Below are positions 8,407-17,334 of a DNA stretch of 64,000 nucleotides, piece by piece. Where the stretch lies: positions 1-64,000 of the forward strand of contig JAUUSE010000002.1 in assembly GCA_030842085.1 (NCBI GenBank), given 5' to 3'. The notes below the pieces were generated by a model, which worked only from the letters and a program-made list of their open reading frames with translations, was not told the DNA's origin and did no database searches. The position numbers and the translations under genes are program-made. This stretch comes from Timburyella sp030842085 (GTDB taxonomy: Bacteria > Bacillota > Clostridia > Oscillospirales > Acutalibacteraceae). Every line of letters starts with the position of its first letter. Position 1 is the first letter of the stretch.

Positions 8407-10373
8407 AGCTTGAGAATTTTCGACAGTTTGTCGATGAGCAAATCGATTTTTCTACCGATCCCAATCAAAATGTCACTTTAATCATCGGAGAAAACGGTAC
8501 TGGAAAAACTACATTCGCGCAGGCCTTTTTCTGGTGCTTGTACGGAGAAACCTCCTTTACTGACAAGAATCTTTTGAACCGGAGCGTCAGCGAACACATG
8601 ACTCCTGACCAGAAGGTTATTGTTAAAGTAATACTGAAGCTACTTCATGGCAGTGCAGATTATGAGATCATTCGGACACAAGAGTATAAAAAATCTTATA
8701 GCAATAAGGTAGTTGGTGCTAATACTGTACTTAATATTTCAGTGAAGTCAGCCGATGGCAATACTCGTTATCTAAAACCTCTTGAATGTGAGACAGAGAT
8801 TAAAAAGATTCTCCCCAAGGAGCTTTCCAGCTACTTCTTCTTCGATGGAGAGCGAATTGAGAAAATGAGCAAGGAAATAGCTGCCGGTAGAAAAAGCAGC
8901 AGCTTTGCCAGTGCAGTTGTTGGACTTACCGGACTCAATGCGACACTTGCAGCCCTTGATCATTTGTCTCCTACAAAGCTTTCAACGTCTGTAATTGGTA
9001 GATTCAATGAGGCGTATATAGGCGACAGTAGCGGGAAAATTAAAGCGCTGACAGAAAATATTGAAACCCTTCAGAAAGAGCTTGATGCGATAGAAAAAAG
9101 GCTTGCTGAAATTGATGATGAGATTGACGCAGCTGAAAATTCAAAGGCAAAATTTGAAGATGACATCAAGCAATACGCTGATGGGGAGAGACTTCAAAAC
9201 GAAAGAGACCGCTTAAATAGAGACCTTACGGCAGCGAAGAAAACTAAGGCACAATTCATTAAAAGTCTTTGCTCAGATTTCAATGACGATATGACTGCCT
9301 TCTTCGCTCTATCAATGGTTCAAAAAGCACTTGAGATGGTCTCAAAGAGTGACTTTGGTGGCAAAGACATTCCGGCTATGCATTCCAAAACCATTAAGTT
9401 CTTGCTGGATCGTGGAACATGCTTATGCGGGACGCAACTTATGGAAGGTAGTATTCCGTACAAGAATCTAGTTGCACTCATGGATTATCTGCCTCCCCAA
9501 TCAATTGGAGTGACCGTCGGTTCGTTTGTTAAAGATTCCCGTGCGCAGTATCTTGATGACAATGACCTATTCAAGAAAGTAAGTGAAATGCTTGCGACTA
9601 TCAGCGAACAGGATGAGACAATCAATGATCTTACTGAACAAATTGCACTTATTTCCTCAAAGCTCGAAGGAGATGACGTGCGAGAGCAGGTTAAGAAGAT
9701 CAATGCGCAGATAATGGCATGCACGAAGATAATCACTGATAGGAAGTCAGAACAAAAGAGATTACTTAACCGTCAAGGCGCGGCTGAGACTGAAAAGAAG
9801 CAAAAAGAAAATAGCCGAGCAGAATTGTCTCTGATGGATAAGAACAATCAGATGATCGAAAGATGCAAAGCCTTTGCCTTAAGAATCTATGAGGAACTTA
9901 AATCTGAGTATCAGTTGAGGGAAAAAGAAATCAGGGATCGGCTGGAAAGATCGATCAACGACATCTTTAAAACCATCTATGACGGTGGGCTGTCTTTGTC
10001 TATCGACGAGAAATACAATATATCTGTCTATGTCAACGACTTTGAGGGTGGCGTTGAAACATCTACTGCACAGAGTATTTCTGTTATCTTTGCATTCATA
10101 TCAGCCATTATCAAAATGGCTAGAGATAATCGTGTCGAAAACGGGGACGAATCCTATTCTGAACCCTACCCGCTGGTAATGGATGCTCCCCTTTCCGCAT
10201 TTGATAAAAGAAGAATTAAGGCAATTTGTTCTGCAATCCCTGAAACTGCTGAACAAGTTATCATCTTTATCAAAGATACAGATGGTGACTTGGCAGAAGA
10301 ACACCTTGGTACAAAGGTAAGGACACGTCATCATTTCATTAAACTCGATGAGTTTAATACGAAATTGGACTAA
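8388..10373 (+). CDS. dndD: DndD-like SMC/RecF-type ATPase
   Basis: The 661-residue protein has the ABC/SMC layout of DndD: Walker A GENGTGKT at residues 34-41 after an N-terminal LENFRQF segment, long coiled coils (about 210-290 and 390-520), a central CLC motif near 345-347 in GTCLCGTQ as in DndD proteins, and a C-terminal VMDAPLSAFD Walker B/D-loop near 596. DndD is an ATPase needed for DNA phosphorothioation, thought to nick or reshape DNA for sulfur insertion. The start follows GAGGAGG and overlaps the small protein gene. The symbol is by similarity; the operon lacks a recognisable DndE. Confidence 0.85.
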   Translation: MLLKSIKLENFRQFVDEQIDFSTDPNQNVTLIIGENGTGKTTFAQAFFWCLYGETSFTDKNLLNRSVSEHMTPDQKVIVKVILKLLHGSADYEIIRTQEYKKSYSNKVVGANTVLNISVKSADGNTRYLKPLECETEIKKILPKELSSYFFFDGERIEKMSKEIAAGRKSSSFASAVVGLTGLNATLAALDHLSPTKLSTSVIGRFNEAYIGDSSGKIKALTENIETLQKELDAIEKRLAEIDDEIDAAENSKAKFEDDIKQYADGERLQNERDRLNRDLTAAKKTKAQFIKSLCSDFNDDMTAFFALSMVQKALEMVSKSDFGGKDIPAMHSKTIKFLLDRGTCLCGTQLMEGSIPYKNLVALMDYLPPQSIGVTVGSFVKDSRAQYLDDNDLFKKVSEMLATISEQDETINDLTEQIALISSKLEGDDVREQVKKINAQIMACTKIITDRKSEQKRLLNRQGAAETEKKQKENSRAELSLMDKNNQMIERCKAFALRIYEELKSEYQLREKEIRDRLERSINDIFKTIYDGGLSLSIDEKYNISVYVNDFEGGVETSTAQSISVIFAFISAIIKMARDNRVENGDESYSEPYPLVMDAPLSAFDKRRIKAICSAIPETAEQVIIFIKDTDGDLAEEHLGTKVRTRHHFIKLDEFNTKLD

Positions 10374-10385
10374 GGAGGTGCTGAA

Positions 10386-10910
10386 ATGTTTGATAAGCAA
10401 TATAGGTTCACTGGTAGTCATGCAGAAAAAGTGAATGCATTAACAGCTATCTTCGATGAAGATTCCAAATCAAAGCTTTTTGAGAGAAACCTTGATGTTT
10501 ACATTAACGCCCCTCTGATTGGCTTCCTGTTTCGACGCAAAGCCGTAAAAGACACAAATGGTGATATTAGTCCTCAGAACATTTTCCCGGAGCAGATGAT
10601 AAACGCTTCTGATAAGTTGAAATACATCTTGAGGCTTATATTGCTTCTTGATTCTGAGTATGAACCGGATGAGCAAAAACGGCTTGACAAAGCTTTTCGT
10701 CATCTAGGCCAAGACGAAGATTTGGATCTATTTGACCAATACGTTTTGGGTGGCGTTGACGTTCTCTATGAGAAGCTTATTGAAGGTGCTGGTGATACAT
10801 CAGAGTACATAACTCGGCTATATGATTTCCTAGAAGAGTTTAATGACCGATATAATTCTGAAGCATCGCGGGAGGATATTCTAGCGTTGTGTCGGGCTGC
10901 AAACAGTTAA
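10386..10910 (+). CDS. Unknown protein of the phosphorothioation-like operon
   Basis: A 174-residue acidic, predicted all-helical protein that I do not recognise. It starts 12 bases after the DndD-like gene behind an AAGGAGGTG site and ends 27 bases before the sigma factor gene, so it is co-transcribed. It carries an INAPLIGFLFRRKA segment near residue 41 and leucine-rich LRLILLLDSEYEPDE near 83. It does not resemble DndE, which is shorter and has a different signature. It may be a DndD partner or a regulator. Confidence 0.7.
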   Translation: MFDKQYRFTGSHAEKVNALTAIFDEDSKSKLFERNLDVYINAPLIGFLFRRKAVKDTNGDISPQNIFPEQMINASDKLKYILRLILLLDSEYEPDEQKRLDKAFRHLGQDEDLDLFDQYVLGGVDVLYEKLIEGAGDTSEYITRLYDFLEEFNDRYNSEASREDILALCRAANS

Positions 10911-10937
10911 CTATGTAGGTAGAGAGGAGGTTTCAGA

Positions 10938-12056
10938 GTGGCAGATATTAGCAAGTGTCAAGAAAGCCTTTTAGTGCTTGCAACTCAGCAAGGCTATTTG
11001 ACGTTTGATGATATTTTGAATGCTTCTGAGGCCTTCTCTCTTTCTGTAACTGAGGTGGACTTCTTAAGTGAAGCCATTCAATTGCGAGGAATCATAGTAT
11101 ATGAGTCAGCACCCCAGATGGGACAATCGTCACAGTCGGATGAAGGTGTACTTGATTATAGCCGGACAGACTATTCCGCCATTTTTGATGAACTTCTTGT
11201 ATTAGCCCCTCAACTCAAAACACTAATTGATGAAGTAAAGTCTTTTCCTGCGCCGCAATGGGGCGAGATAAATCAACTAGCCATGCAAATTGCAGAAGGA
11301 AACAACTTTGCGCGTGATAGACTGATAAAACTCTATATGAGAAGTGTGTTGAAAATTGCACTTTCTATGACGAAGCAGTATGAGCTAGATATAGAAGATG
11401 CCATCTCATCGGGCTGTATAGGCCTAATGAATGCAGTTGATAGATATGACCCTTCAGGATTCTCTGCCTTCCACTCTTATGCCTCTCTGTGGATCCAGCA
11501 AAGTATTCAAAGGGATTGTAATCCTGTTTGGATCGACTACTATTATCCAGCTCACTATAAGGAAAAAATGTTCCGTTCTATTCAAAAATATGAGCAGTAT
11601 ACTACAGGCGAAGAGCCAGGAACCCCCCTCTACAACACGATTATTAAGAAAATTGCTCAAGAGACTGATATACAAGAATCAGATGTTAGTAGTGCACTAA
11701 GAAGTGCATGTGCTCAGAAATATGGAAAGCGAAACATTGATGACTTGATCGAACAAGAAATAGCAGATGGAGAAATGCTACCTCGTGCTCTTATTATCGA
11801 CGACGAAGTGTTGTTTGAAGACTTCATCAGAAACGAACTCAGTATAGCAATCGACAAAGCACTCTCTACTCTAACCGAAAGAGAAGCAAGCATAATACGG
11901 AAGCGAAATGGGCTTGATACTAACAGACCAATGACTCTTGAAGAAATAGGAGCTCTTTTGAATGTTACGCGCGAAAGAATTCGCCAAATTGAAGAGAAAG
12001 CTCTGCGAAAACTCCGTCATCCGAGCCGTAGCAAGAAACTGAAAGAATACTTGTGA
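10938..12056 (+). CDS. Sigma-70 family factor, RpoD-like, at end of the defence operon
   Basis: The 372 residues contain a near-complete housekeeping-type sigma factor. The N-terminus (about 10-55) resembles region 1.1 with a GYLTFDDI pattern; region 2 spans about 125-200 with a YDPSGFSAFHSYASLW core matching regions 2.3-2.4; region 4 spans about 305-365 with TLEEIGALLNVTRERIRQIE. It begins with GTG behind GAGGAGG, 27 bases after the previous gene. A second RpoD-like factor inside a defence operon is unusual. It could direct polymerase to island promoters or sense phage takeover; both are inference. It could also be a decaying duplicate of rpoD, but the frame is intact. Confidence 0.88.
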   Translation: MADISKCQESLLVLATQQGYLTFDDILNASEAFSLSVTEVDFLSEAIQLRGIIVYESAPQMGQSSQSDEGVLDYSRTDYSAIFDELLVLAPQLKTLIDEVKSFPAPQWGEINQLAMQIAEGNNFARDRLIKLYMRSVLKIALSMTKQYELDIEDAISSGCIGLMNAVDRYDPSGFSAFHSYASLWIQQSIQRDCNPVWIDYYYPAHYKEKMFRSIQKYEQYTTGEEPGTPLYNTIIKKIAQETDIQESDVSSALRSACAQKYGKRNIDDLIEQEIADGEMLPRALIIDDEVLFEDFIRNELSIAIDKALSTLTEREASIIRKRNGLDTNRPMTLEEIGALLNVTRERIRQIEEKALRKLRHPSRSKKLKEYL

Positions 12057-12101
12057 GATTGTTTTCGCAGACAATCAAGGCCTGTTGATTGAGGTGGATT
12101 A

Positions 12102-13085
12102 ATGGATATTAAAGCGAAACTTCGCCCCTTCTATGTGGCAAAAATGCTCTATGAGCAAACAGATGAAGATCATTACTTGACGATTGCTCAAATCATGGAG
12201 CAACTTGACAAAGACTACGGTATCTCCACTTCACGCGGTACTGTCGGTGACGATATCAAGGCTCTCCAGGAGCTCGGAGTAGAGATTGCCGTAGAGTCAT
12301 CTACACAAAAACGGTATTATATGATCGGTCGGCGGTTTGACATTCCGGAGCTCAAGACAATGATTGACGCCATTGAGTCTGCCCGATTCATTCCAAAGGA
12401 AAAGAGCGCAGCATTAGTCAAGAAGATCGGCTCTCTCACGAGTTTCCACAACACAGAAAAGCTCGTGAGAAATGTGGATGTTGAGAACCGGATCAAGGCA
12501 GACAACGAGAAGGTCTATTACATCATGGAAGCCCTGAATGAAGCAATCAACTCCCGAAAGAAGGTTTCCTTCCAGTATTTCACCTTCAACGTGCGGAAAG
12601 AGCAAAAACTGCGCCACGATGGATACACCTATGTATTCAGCCCATATAAGCTAATCTGGAATGGCGATTACTATTATGTGGTCGGATATTCCGAAAAGCA
12701 TAAAGGGATCGGTAGCTTCCGTATTGATCGGATTGTTCGGCAACCGACCATATTGGATGAAGACGCCAAGCAGCCCCCACGCTCTTTCGATCTGAATGAT
12801 TATCTGAATTCCATGTTTCGCATGTATAACGGGGAGCGCAAACAGATCGAATTGGTCTGCGACAATGATGTGATGGACGCCATCATAGATAAGTTCGGGA
12901 AGGACGTCACCGTTCTCGCAAACGATATGAAGTCATTCCGCGCGGTGGTGAGCACTGCCGTCGGCCCTGTTTTCTATAGCTGGGTATTCGGATTCGGAGG
13001 CAAGGTATCTATCAAGTCCCCCGAAGTCGTCAAAAAGTCCTATGCAGCCATGGTAAAACAAGCCGCAGAAGCCTTAACCGAATAA
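12102..13085 (+). CDS. WYL-domain transcriptional regulator
   Basis: A 327-residue protein with an N-terminal winged helix-turn-helix (about 1-85, with TSRGTVGDDIKALQELG) and a WYL ligand-binding domain (about 145-225, with FSPYKLIWNGDYYYVVGY). Proteins of this build (BrxR/CapW group) regulate many phage-defence islands and are thought to respond to nucleic acid or nucleotide ligands. Here it follows the sigma factor by 45 bases, has its own GAGGTGG site, and is followed by a strong terminator, so it closes the defence transcription unit. Its likely role is control of the upstream operon. Confidence 0.88.
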   Translation: MDIKAKLRPFYVAKMLYEQTDEDHYLTIAQIMEQLDKDYGISTSRGTVGDDIKALQELGVEIAVESSTQKRYYMIGRRFDIPELKTMIDAIESARFIPKEKSAALVKKIGSLTSFHNTEKLVRNVDVENRIKADNEKVYYIMEALNEAINSRKKVSFQYFTFNVRKEQKLRHDGYTYVFSPYKLIWNGDYYYVVGYSEKHKGIGSFRIDRIVRQPTILDEDAKQPPRSFDLNDYLNSMFRMYNGERKQIELVCDNDVMDAIIDKFGKDVTVLANDMKSFRAVVSTAVGPVFYSWVFGFGGKVSIKSPEVVKKSYAAMVKQAAEALTE

Positions 13086-13106
13086 GAATCCGTTCTCTTT
13101 CAAAGC

Positions 13107-13143
13107 AAGGAGGTGTGACTGATTGGTCGCACCTCCTTTTCGA
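13107..13143 (+). terminator. Intrinsic terminator after the WYL gene
   Basis: An 11-bp stem, GGAGGTGTGAC at 13109-13119 with GTCGCACCTCC at 13126-13136, one wobble pair, six-base loop, then a run of four T. It separates the defence operon from the SOS cassette. Confidence 0.85.
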
Positions 13144-13158
13144 TTTTCTGTTACCCTC

Positions 13159-13211
13159 TTGCAATCTCGAAAATTCTGAGTATAATAACGTATGTGGAAC
13201 GGAAAGTTCCA
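13159..13211 (+). promoter_or_regulatory. Promoter and dyad operator of the LexA-like gene
   Basis: A -35 box TTGCAA (13159-13164) and a perfect -10 TATAAT (13181-13186) are 16 bases apart. Overlapping the expected start site is a perfect dyad, TGGAAC-N5-GTTCCA (13195-13211), which resembles but does not equal the Gram-positive SOS box CGAAC-N4-GTTCG. It is the probable autoregulatory operator of the downstream repressor. Confidence 0.75.
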
Positions 13212-13232
13212 GATAGAAACAGAGGTGCTGAT

Positions 13233-13847
13233 ATGAGATCGAAAAGCCAAGAAACTCTGGACGCGATACTGAAGTTCGTGAACAAGTACTACCAACAGAA
13301 TCGCAATGCTCCTTCAATCATCGAAGTAGCCGACGGCGTCGGCGTGGGCAAAACAACTGCCTATCGGTATCTGCAGGAGTTAAGCGAGCGCGGCCTGCTT
13401 GAATACAGCAGAGGGATCGCAGCAGCTCCAAAGAGCGCCAAGATGAAGACATCCTATGTATCCGCCCCGTTAGTAGGCTCCATTCAGTGCGGCTGCCCCG
13501 AGGAGGAACAGGAGATGGTCGAGGAGTATGTCAGCCTGCCTGTTTCCATGTTCGGCAACGGAGAGTTTTATATTCTTCGTGCCAAGGGAGATTCTATGGT
13601 CGACGCCGGAATCGAAGAAGATGATCTGCTTGTTATCGAGCGCAATTGCCCTGCTTCCGAAGGGGATATAGTCGTTGCGCTCGATCCCGAAAACCAGAAT
13701 ACTCTGAAACGGTTTGCCGGTTATGACGAGGACTCCGAGAGCTACCTTCTGGCCTATGAGAACGAGAAGAAATATCCCGGAAAAGTCATCAGGGTCAAGA
13801 GCTTCAAAGTTCAGGGAGTCGCTCGTCATGTGATCAAGTCACTCTAA
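13233..13847 (+). CDS. LexA/UmuD-like self-cleaving repressor
   Basis: The 204 residues comprise an N-terminal winged helix (about 1-65, TTAYRYLQELSERG) and an S24 peptidase domain. The catalytic serine is S121 in KGDSMVDAG and the lysine K159 in NTLKRF. The scissile site appears to be Cys-Gly (C86-G87 in SIQCGCP), as in UmuD, rather than the Ala-Gly of LexA. RecA filaments should trigger self-cleavage and derepress the cassette. An upstream in-frame start is possible, but this ATG follows GAGGTG at the right spacing and lies downstream of the operator. The neighbouring Y-family polymerase and SRAP genes support SOS control. Confidence 0.9.
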   Translation: MRSKSQETLDAILKFVNKYYQQNRNAPSIIEVADGVGVGKTTAYRYLQELSERGLLEYSRGIAAAPKSAKMKTSYVSAPLVGSIQCGCPEEEQEMVEEYVSLPVSMFGNGEFYILRAKGDSMVDAGIEEDDLLVIERNCPASEGDIVVALDPENQNTLKRFAGYDEDSESYLLAYENEKKYPGKVIRVKSFKVQGVARHVIKSL

Positions 13848-13874
13848 TAATCAAGCGATGGGAGATGTTTTTTC

Positions 13875-14069
13875 ATGAGTGCTGTGGATGCAAGGTGCCC
13901 TGCCTGTGGCACGATCAACAAGTCTGTGGACTTGGAAGAGACAGACGGATGGATGGAATGCGAAAGTTGCGGAGAAGTAACGCAGCAGATGAAGTATGTC
14001 ACGACAAGGCGCGTGCCCCGCTATGAGATGAACGAGGTTAAAGTGCTTGTTCCGCTTTCGCAGAAATAA
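13875..14069 (+). CDS. Small zinc-ribbon protein (64 aa)
   Basis: This small protein has two CxxC pairs, CPACG near residue 8 and CESCG near residue 30, spaced as in a zinc ribbon, followed by a basic stretch. The ATG is preceded by GGGAGATG. It lies between the repressor and a second zinc-ribbon gene and is probably part of the SOS cassette transcript. It may bind nucleic acid or a polymerase partner; there is no direct evidence. Confidence 0.65.
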   Translation: MSAVDARCPACGTINKSVDLEETDGWMECESCGEVTQQMKYVTTRRVPRYEMNEVKVLVPLSQK

Positions 14070-14087
14070 GAGCAAAGGAGCACGGCG

Positions 14088-14300
14088 ATGCGGGAGGATT
14101 GGAATATTTACTCCTGGTATTGCCCTAACTGCAAAAGCGAAGTTGCGGGGCTGAAAAACAAGAAAAACCAGATAAGAGTAAAATGCAGCCGGTGTGGAGC
14201 TGAGATGATCCGCACAATTATAGGCCGGAGGCATGATGTAATCGACATCTACGCTCCGGACGGTGAGCAACACAACGATTTAGGACTGCAGTTGAGCTGA
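14088..14300 (+). CDS. Small zinc-ribbon protein (70 aa)
   Basis: It carries CPNCK near residue 12 and CSRCG near residue 34, again a zinc-ribbon spacing, with basic residues between. The ATG follows an AAGGAG site 19 bases after the previous gene. Two unrelated-looking zinc ribbons in tandem before the polymerase suggest small accessory proteins of the cassette. Function unknown. Confidence 0.65.
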   Translation: MREDWNIYSWYCPNCKSEVAGLKNKKNQIRVKCSRCGAEMIRTIIGRRHDVIDIYAPDGEQHNDLGLQLS

Positions 14301-14348
14301 GAGAACTTCTCATTACCTGCAGAAAAGAAGGGCGTGATATGAGAATCT

Positions 14349-15746
14349 ATGGAACGAACCTATATCTGCATTGATCTCAAGTCATATTACGCATCCGTAG
14401 AATGTGTTCATCGGGGACTCGATCCGCTTAAGGCAAATTTGCTGGTAGCAGACGAGTCCCGATCCGACCAAACGATCTGTTTGGCTGTCTCCCCCTCTCT
14501 GAAGGCAAAAGGCGTCCCAGGACGGCCAAGGCTCTTCGAGGCAAAGCAGAAAATCAGGGAGTACGAGATACGCTGCCATACAAAGGTCGACTACATTATC
14601 GCAGTCCCGCGGATGGCAGAATACGAAAGGATCTCTGCTCAGATCTATAGTATCTACCTGCGATACGTGGCGCCGGAAGATATCCATGTCTATTCCATTG
14701 ATGAATGCTTTATAGACTGTACCTGCTATCTCCACGCATACCGAAAAGAGGCCGAGAAGCTGAATACCAATGCGGCTCATGTCATGGCAATGACGATGAT
14801 AAGAGACGTGCTGAAAACAACCGGCATCACAGCTACCGTTGGGATCGGCACAAATCTCTATCTGGCGAAGGTGGCAATGGACATAGTCGCCAAGAAACAG
14901 CCTGCAGATAAAGACGGCGTCAGAATTGCGGAGCTCAATGAAGACTCATACAAGTTCCTGCTGTGGGATCACAAGCCGCTCACCGACTTTTGGCAGATAG
15001 GTCACGGAAAAGCAAGACGGCTTGAAAAGGCATACATGTTTACGATGGGCGATATCGCAGCTCGAACACAGTGGGATGAGGAGTTCTTCTACAAGACCTT
15101 CGGGATTGACGGCGAGATCTTAGTCGATCACGCCTGGGGTATAGAGCCGGTTACGATGGCAGATATTAAGTCGTATAAGAGCGACGGACACAGCCTCAGT
15201 AACGGCCAGGTGCTTCCGAGACCGTACAAGTACCAGGAGGCGCGGCTCGTTTTCCGAGAGATGATTGAAGTGCTCTGCACGGATATGTTCTCGAAGAACC
15301 TTGTGTCGCCTGCATGCTCATGGTGGGTATCATATGACTACAAAAGCTTAGAGGCCTGTCCCTCCTACGACGGCCCGCTGAGCATCGACTTCTACGGACG
15401 CCTCCACCCCAAACACAGTAACGGCACCGTGAAGCTGCCGACCGTCACGAACAACATTCAGATTATTACGGCGCCGCTGCTGAAATCCTTTGATGACAAG
15501 ACGGATCATCGGCTGCTTTATCGAAGGCTGGGAGTCTGTGCAAATGACGTAAAGGAAGACAGCGGAGTGTTTCAGCTTAACATGTTTATCGACTATGAGG
15601 CCCTCGAGAGAGACAGAAAACTCCAGGGAGCCATGCTTGAAGTACGCAGAAAATTCGGATCAAATGCCTTGTTTAAGGGGATGAACCTTATGGAAGGCGC
15701 CACCACATTAGAAAGAAATCAGCAGATAGGCGGTCATAAAGCCTGA
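14349..15746 (+). CDS. Y-family DNA polymerase (UmuC/DinB type)
   Basis: The 465-residue protein has the Y-family catalytic signature: D9 in CIDLKSYYASVE and D118-E119 in YSIDECF, with the steric-gate/finger region between and a little-finger domain in the C-terminal half. Length and sequence style match the UmuC-like polymerases found on Firmicutes mobile elements. It performs translesion synthesis, so the cassette would raise damage tolerance and mutation when the upstream repressor is cleaved. Start choice: the ATG at 14349 is in frame, whereas the ATG ten bases upstream is not; the ribosome binding site is weak. Confidence 0.92.
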   Translation: MERTYICIDLKSYYASVECVHRGLDPLKANLLVADESRSDQTICLAVSPSLKAKGVPGRPRLFEAKQKIREYEIRCHTKVDYIIAVPRMAEYERISAQIYSIYLRYVAPEDIHVYSIDECFIDCTCYLHAYRKEAEKLNTNAAHVMAMTMIRDVLKTTGITATVGIGTNLYLAKVAMDIVAKKQPADKDGVRIAELNEDSYKFLLWDHKPLTDFWQIGHGKARRLEKAYMFTMGDIAARTQWDEEFFYKTFGIDGEILVDHAWGIEPVTMADIKSYKSDGHSLSNGQVLPRPYKYQEARLVFREMIEVLCTDMFSKNLVSPACSWWVSYDYKSLEACPSYDGPLSIDFYGRLHPKHSNGTVKLPTVTNNIQIITAPLLKSFDDKTDHRLLYRRLGVCANDVKEDSGVFQLNMFIDYEALERDRKLQGAMLEVRRKFGSNALFKGMNLMEGATTLERNQQIGGHKA

Positions 15747-15779
15747 GTCGCTTCCTGCTGATGCAGGAGGAGAACTCAA

Positions 15780-16316
15780 GTGAGCAGTATAGGCGTTATG
15801 GCGATGCCTGCCGACTTTCGCTATCGGGACGTATTTCTGAAAGGAAAGCCGCAGCATGATCGCTTTGACCTGTTTCGCATTCGGCATCCAAGCATGGATG
15901 TCGGTCGCAGAGCAAAGATATTCTCCCCCTTCGATGCACTGAAGGGATTCAACGAAGCCATTGCTTCAAAGGATGTTCTGTACCGTGAGCGCGTTGAATT
16001 GAGCGATGAAGATCGAACCGAGCTGGATCGCAGACTCCGTATTCTCAAAGGGCTCACATACAACGGGAATATGGCTCGGAAAAACCGCGTTAAGATAACG
16101 GTGTTATTCTATGTCCCCTGCCCCGATGAGCATAACGAGGCATTCGGAATCCGCGGACGCTATCGGAAGATAACAGGCATCTGCTGGAATGTCGATGAAA
16201 TCTACGGAAGCATTCTTGTAGATAAGACACGCATCAGCTTTGATGATATCCTTCGGATCGGAAATGCGGATGGTGTTTTTCAGAAGGACTGGTCAACCGA
16301 ATACCCGGTAGACTGA
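15780..16316 (+). CDS. Conserved protein of the SOS cassette (YolD-like position)
   Basis: A 178-residue protein with GTG start behind AGGAGGAG. Near residue 100 is an RKNRVKITVLFYVPC strand segment, followed by a second half containing GRYRKITGICWNVDE. Such proteins regularly lie directly after mobile Y-family polymerases, in the place taken by YolD-like proteins, and the strand pattern in the second half is compatible with that small fold. I cannot prove the family. Expressed with the polymerase, it may modulate it. Confidence 0.65.
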   Translation: MSSIGVMAMPADFRYRDVFLKGKPQHDRFDLFRIRHPSMDVGRRAKIFSPFDALKGFNEAIASKDVLYRERVELSDEDRTELDRRLRILKGLTYNGNMARKNRVKITVLFYVPCPDEHNEAFGIRGRYRKITGICWNVDEIYGSILVDKTRISFDDILRIGNADGVFQKDWSTEYPVD

Positions 16317-16337
16317 AACAGTTAGGAGTGATAGCCC

Positions 16338-16955
16338 ATGTGCACGAGATTCTATGTGGAGCCTGACACGGAAGAAATCCGAGAGATCATTGCCGAAGTA
16401 CAGCGGTCTCAGTTGTCCGGCAAGTTCATCAAAGCAGGAAATGCAATCCTGACTTCAGGCGAAATCCGCCCGACAAATGTTGTGCCGGTCATTGCTCCCA
16501 GCAGAGCGGGAAGAAGAACTGCTTTCCCAATGAAATGGGGATTTCAGATACCAGGTAGGTCGCTTCTCGTCAACGCAAGAGTCGAAACGGCAGCTGAGAA
16601 GCCAACTTTCAAAGAGGCTTGGGAGAAGCACCGTTGCATCGTTCCGGCTTCCTGGTACTATGAATGGGAGCATCTGACAGGAAACAGCGGTCAGAAAAAG
16701 GTCGGGGACAAATACATGATCCAGCCCAGAGGCTCCTCCATGACATGGCTTGCAGGATTGTACCGGATTGAAGACGGGCTCCCCGTTTTTGCTGTATTAA
16801 CCAAGGAGCCTACGGAGGATCTTAGAAGAATCCACGACAGGATGCCGCTGATCCTGCCGAAAGATCTGATCGATGAATGGATCAATCCAAATACAAATCC
16901 GAAGGACATCCTTCGGCACTCCATAACAGACATGGTTATGGAAAAGGCTGTATAA
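16338..16955 (+). CDS. SRAP-domain protein (HMCES/YedK family)
   Basis: The 205 residues begin MCTRFY, so C2 becomes the N-terminal catalytic cysteine after methionine removal. The SRAP hallmarks follow: VNARVETAAEKPTF near 75, CIVPASWYYEWEH near 100, and an IHDRMP histidine motif near 165. SRAP proteins form a covalent link with abasic sites in single-stranded DNA and shield them during replication. Together with the self-cleaving repressor and translesion polymerase, this completes a DNA-damage cassette. Start at 16338 is fixed by the conserved cysteine and the upstream GGAGTGAT. Confidence 0.93.
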   Translation: MCTRFYVEPDTEEIREIIAEVQRSQLSGKFIKAGNAILTSGEIRPTNVVPVIAPSRAGRRTAFPMKWGFQIPGRSLLVNARVETAAEKPTFKEAWEKHRCIVPASWYYEWEHLTGNSGQKKVGDKYMIQPRGSSMTWLAGLYRIEDGLPVFAVLTKEPTEDLRRIHDRMPLILPKDLIDEWINPNTNPKDILRHSITDMVMEKAV

Positions 16956-16989
16956 GCCGCAATAATCTGCTTTGCGAGGTGAGGCCATA

Positions 16990-17316
16990 ATGGTCTATAC
17001 AAATTTGAATCGCATCCAGTTCGGAAATGGTGACGTAAGCGTCATGGTCTCAATGGCAGGAACAAGAAAAGAGCCTCAGGCCATGCTCGTATTCCAGAAC
17101 CGAGAACCGACAAAGATCGGAAGGATCGATGAAGACGCCGATCTCAGCAGAACCAAACTCGGCGTCTATAATCCGAGTAAAGACATTGCGATGCTGTTTT
17201 CAAAGCCGGAGAGCATCGACTGCGTGATATCCGCGCTCCTGGCCGTTAAGAAAGCCACATTCGGAGAGAACAACCTGGCTCATATCTACTTGGATGAGAA
17301 GTCAGCGACAGATTAA
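16990..17316 (+). CDS. Hypothetical protein
   Basis: A 108-residue protein without recognised motifs, likely alpha/beta with a central QAMLVFQNREPTKIG strand-turn segment. The ATG is preceded by GAGGTGAGG; a start 18 bases upstream is also open but lies over that site. It follows the SRAP gene closely and ends 18 bases before the next small gene, so it belongs to the same transcript. Function unknown. Confidence 0.6.
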   Translation: MVYTNLNRIQFGNGDVSVMVSMAGTRKEPQAMLVFQNREPTKIGRIDEDADLSRTKLGVYNPSKDIAMLFSKPESIDCVISALLAVKKATFGENNLAHIYLDEKSATD

Positions 17317-17334
17317 GATAACGGAGGGTAGGAA

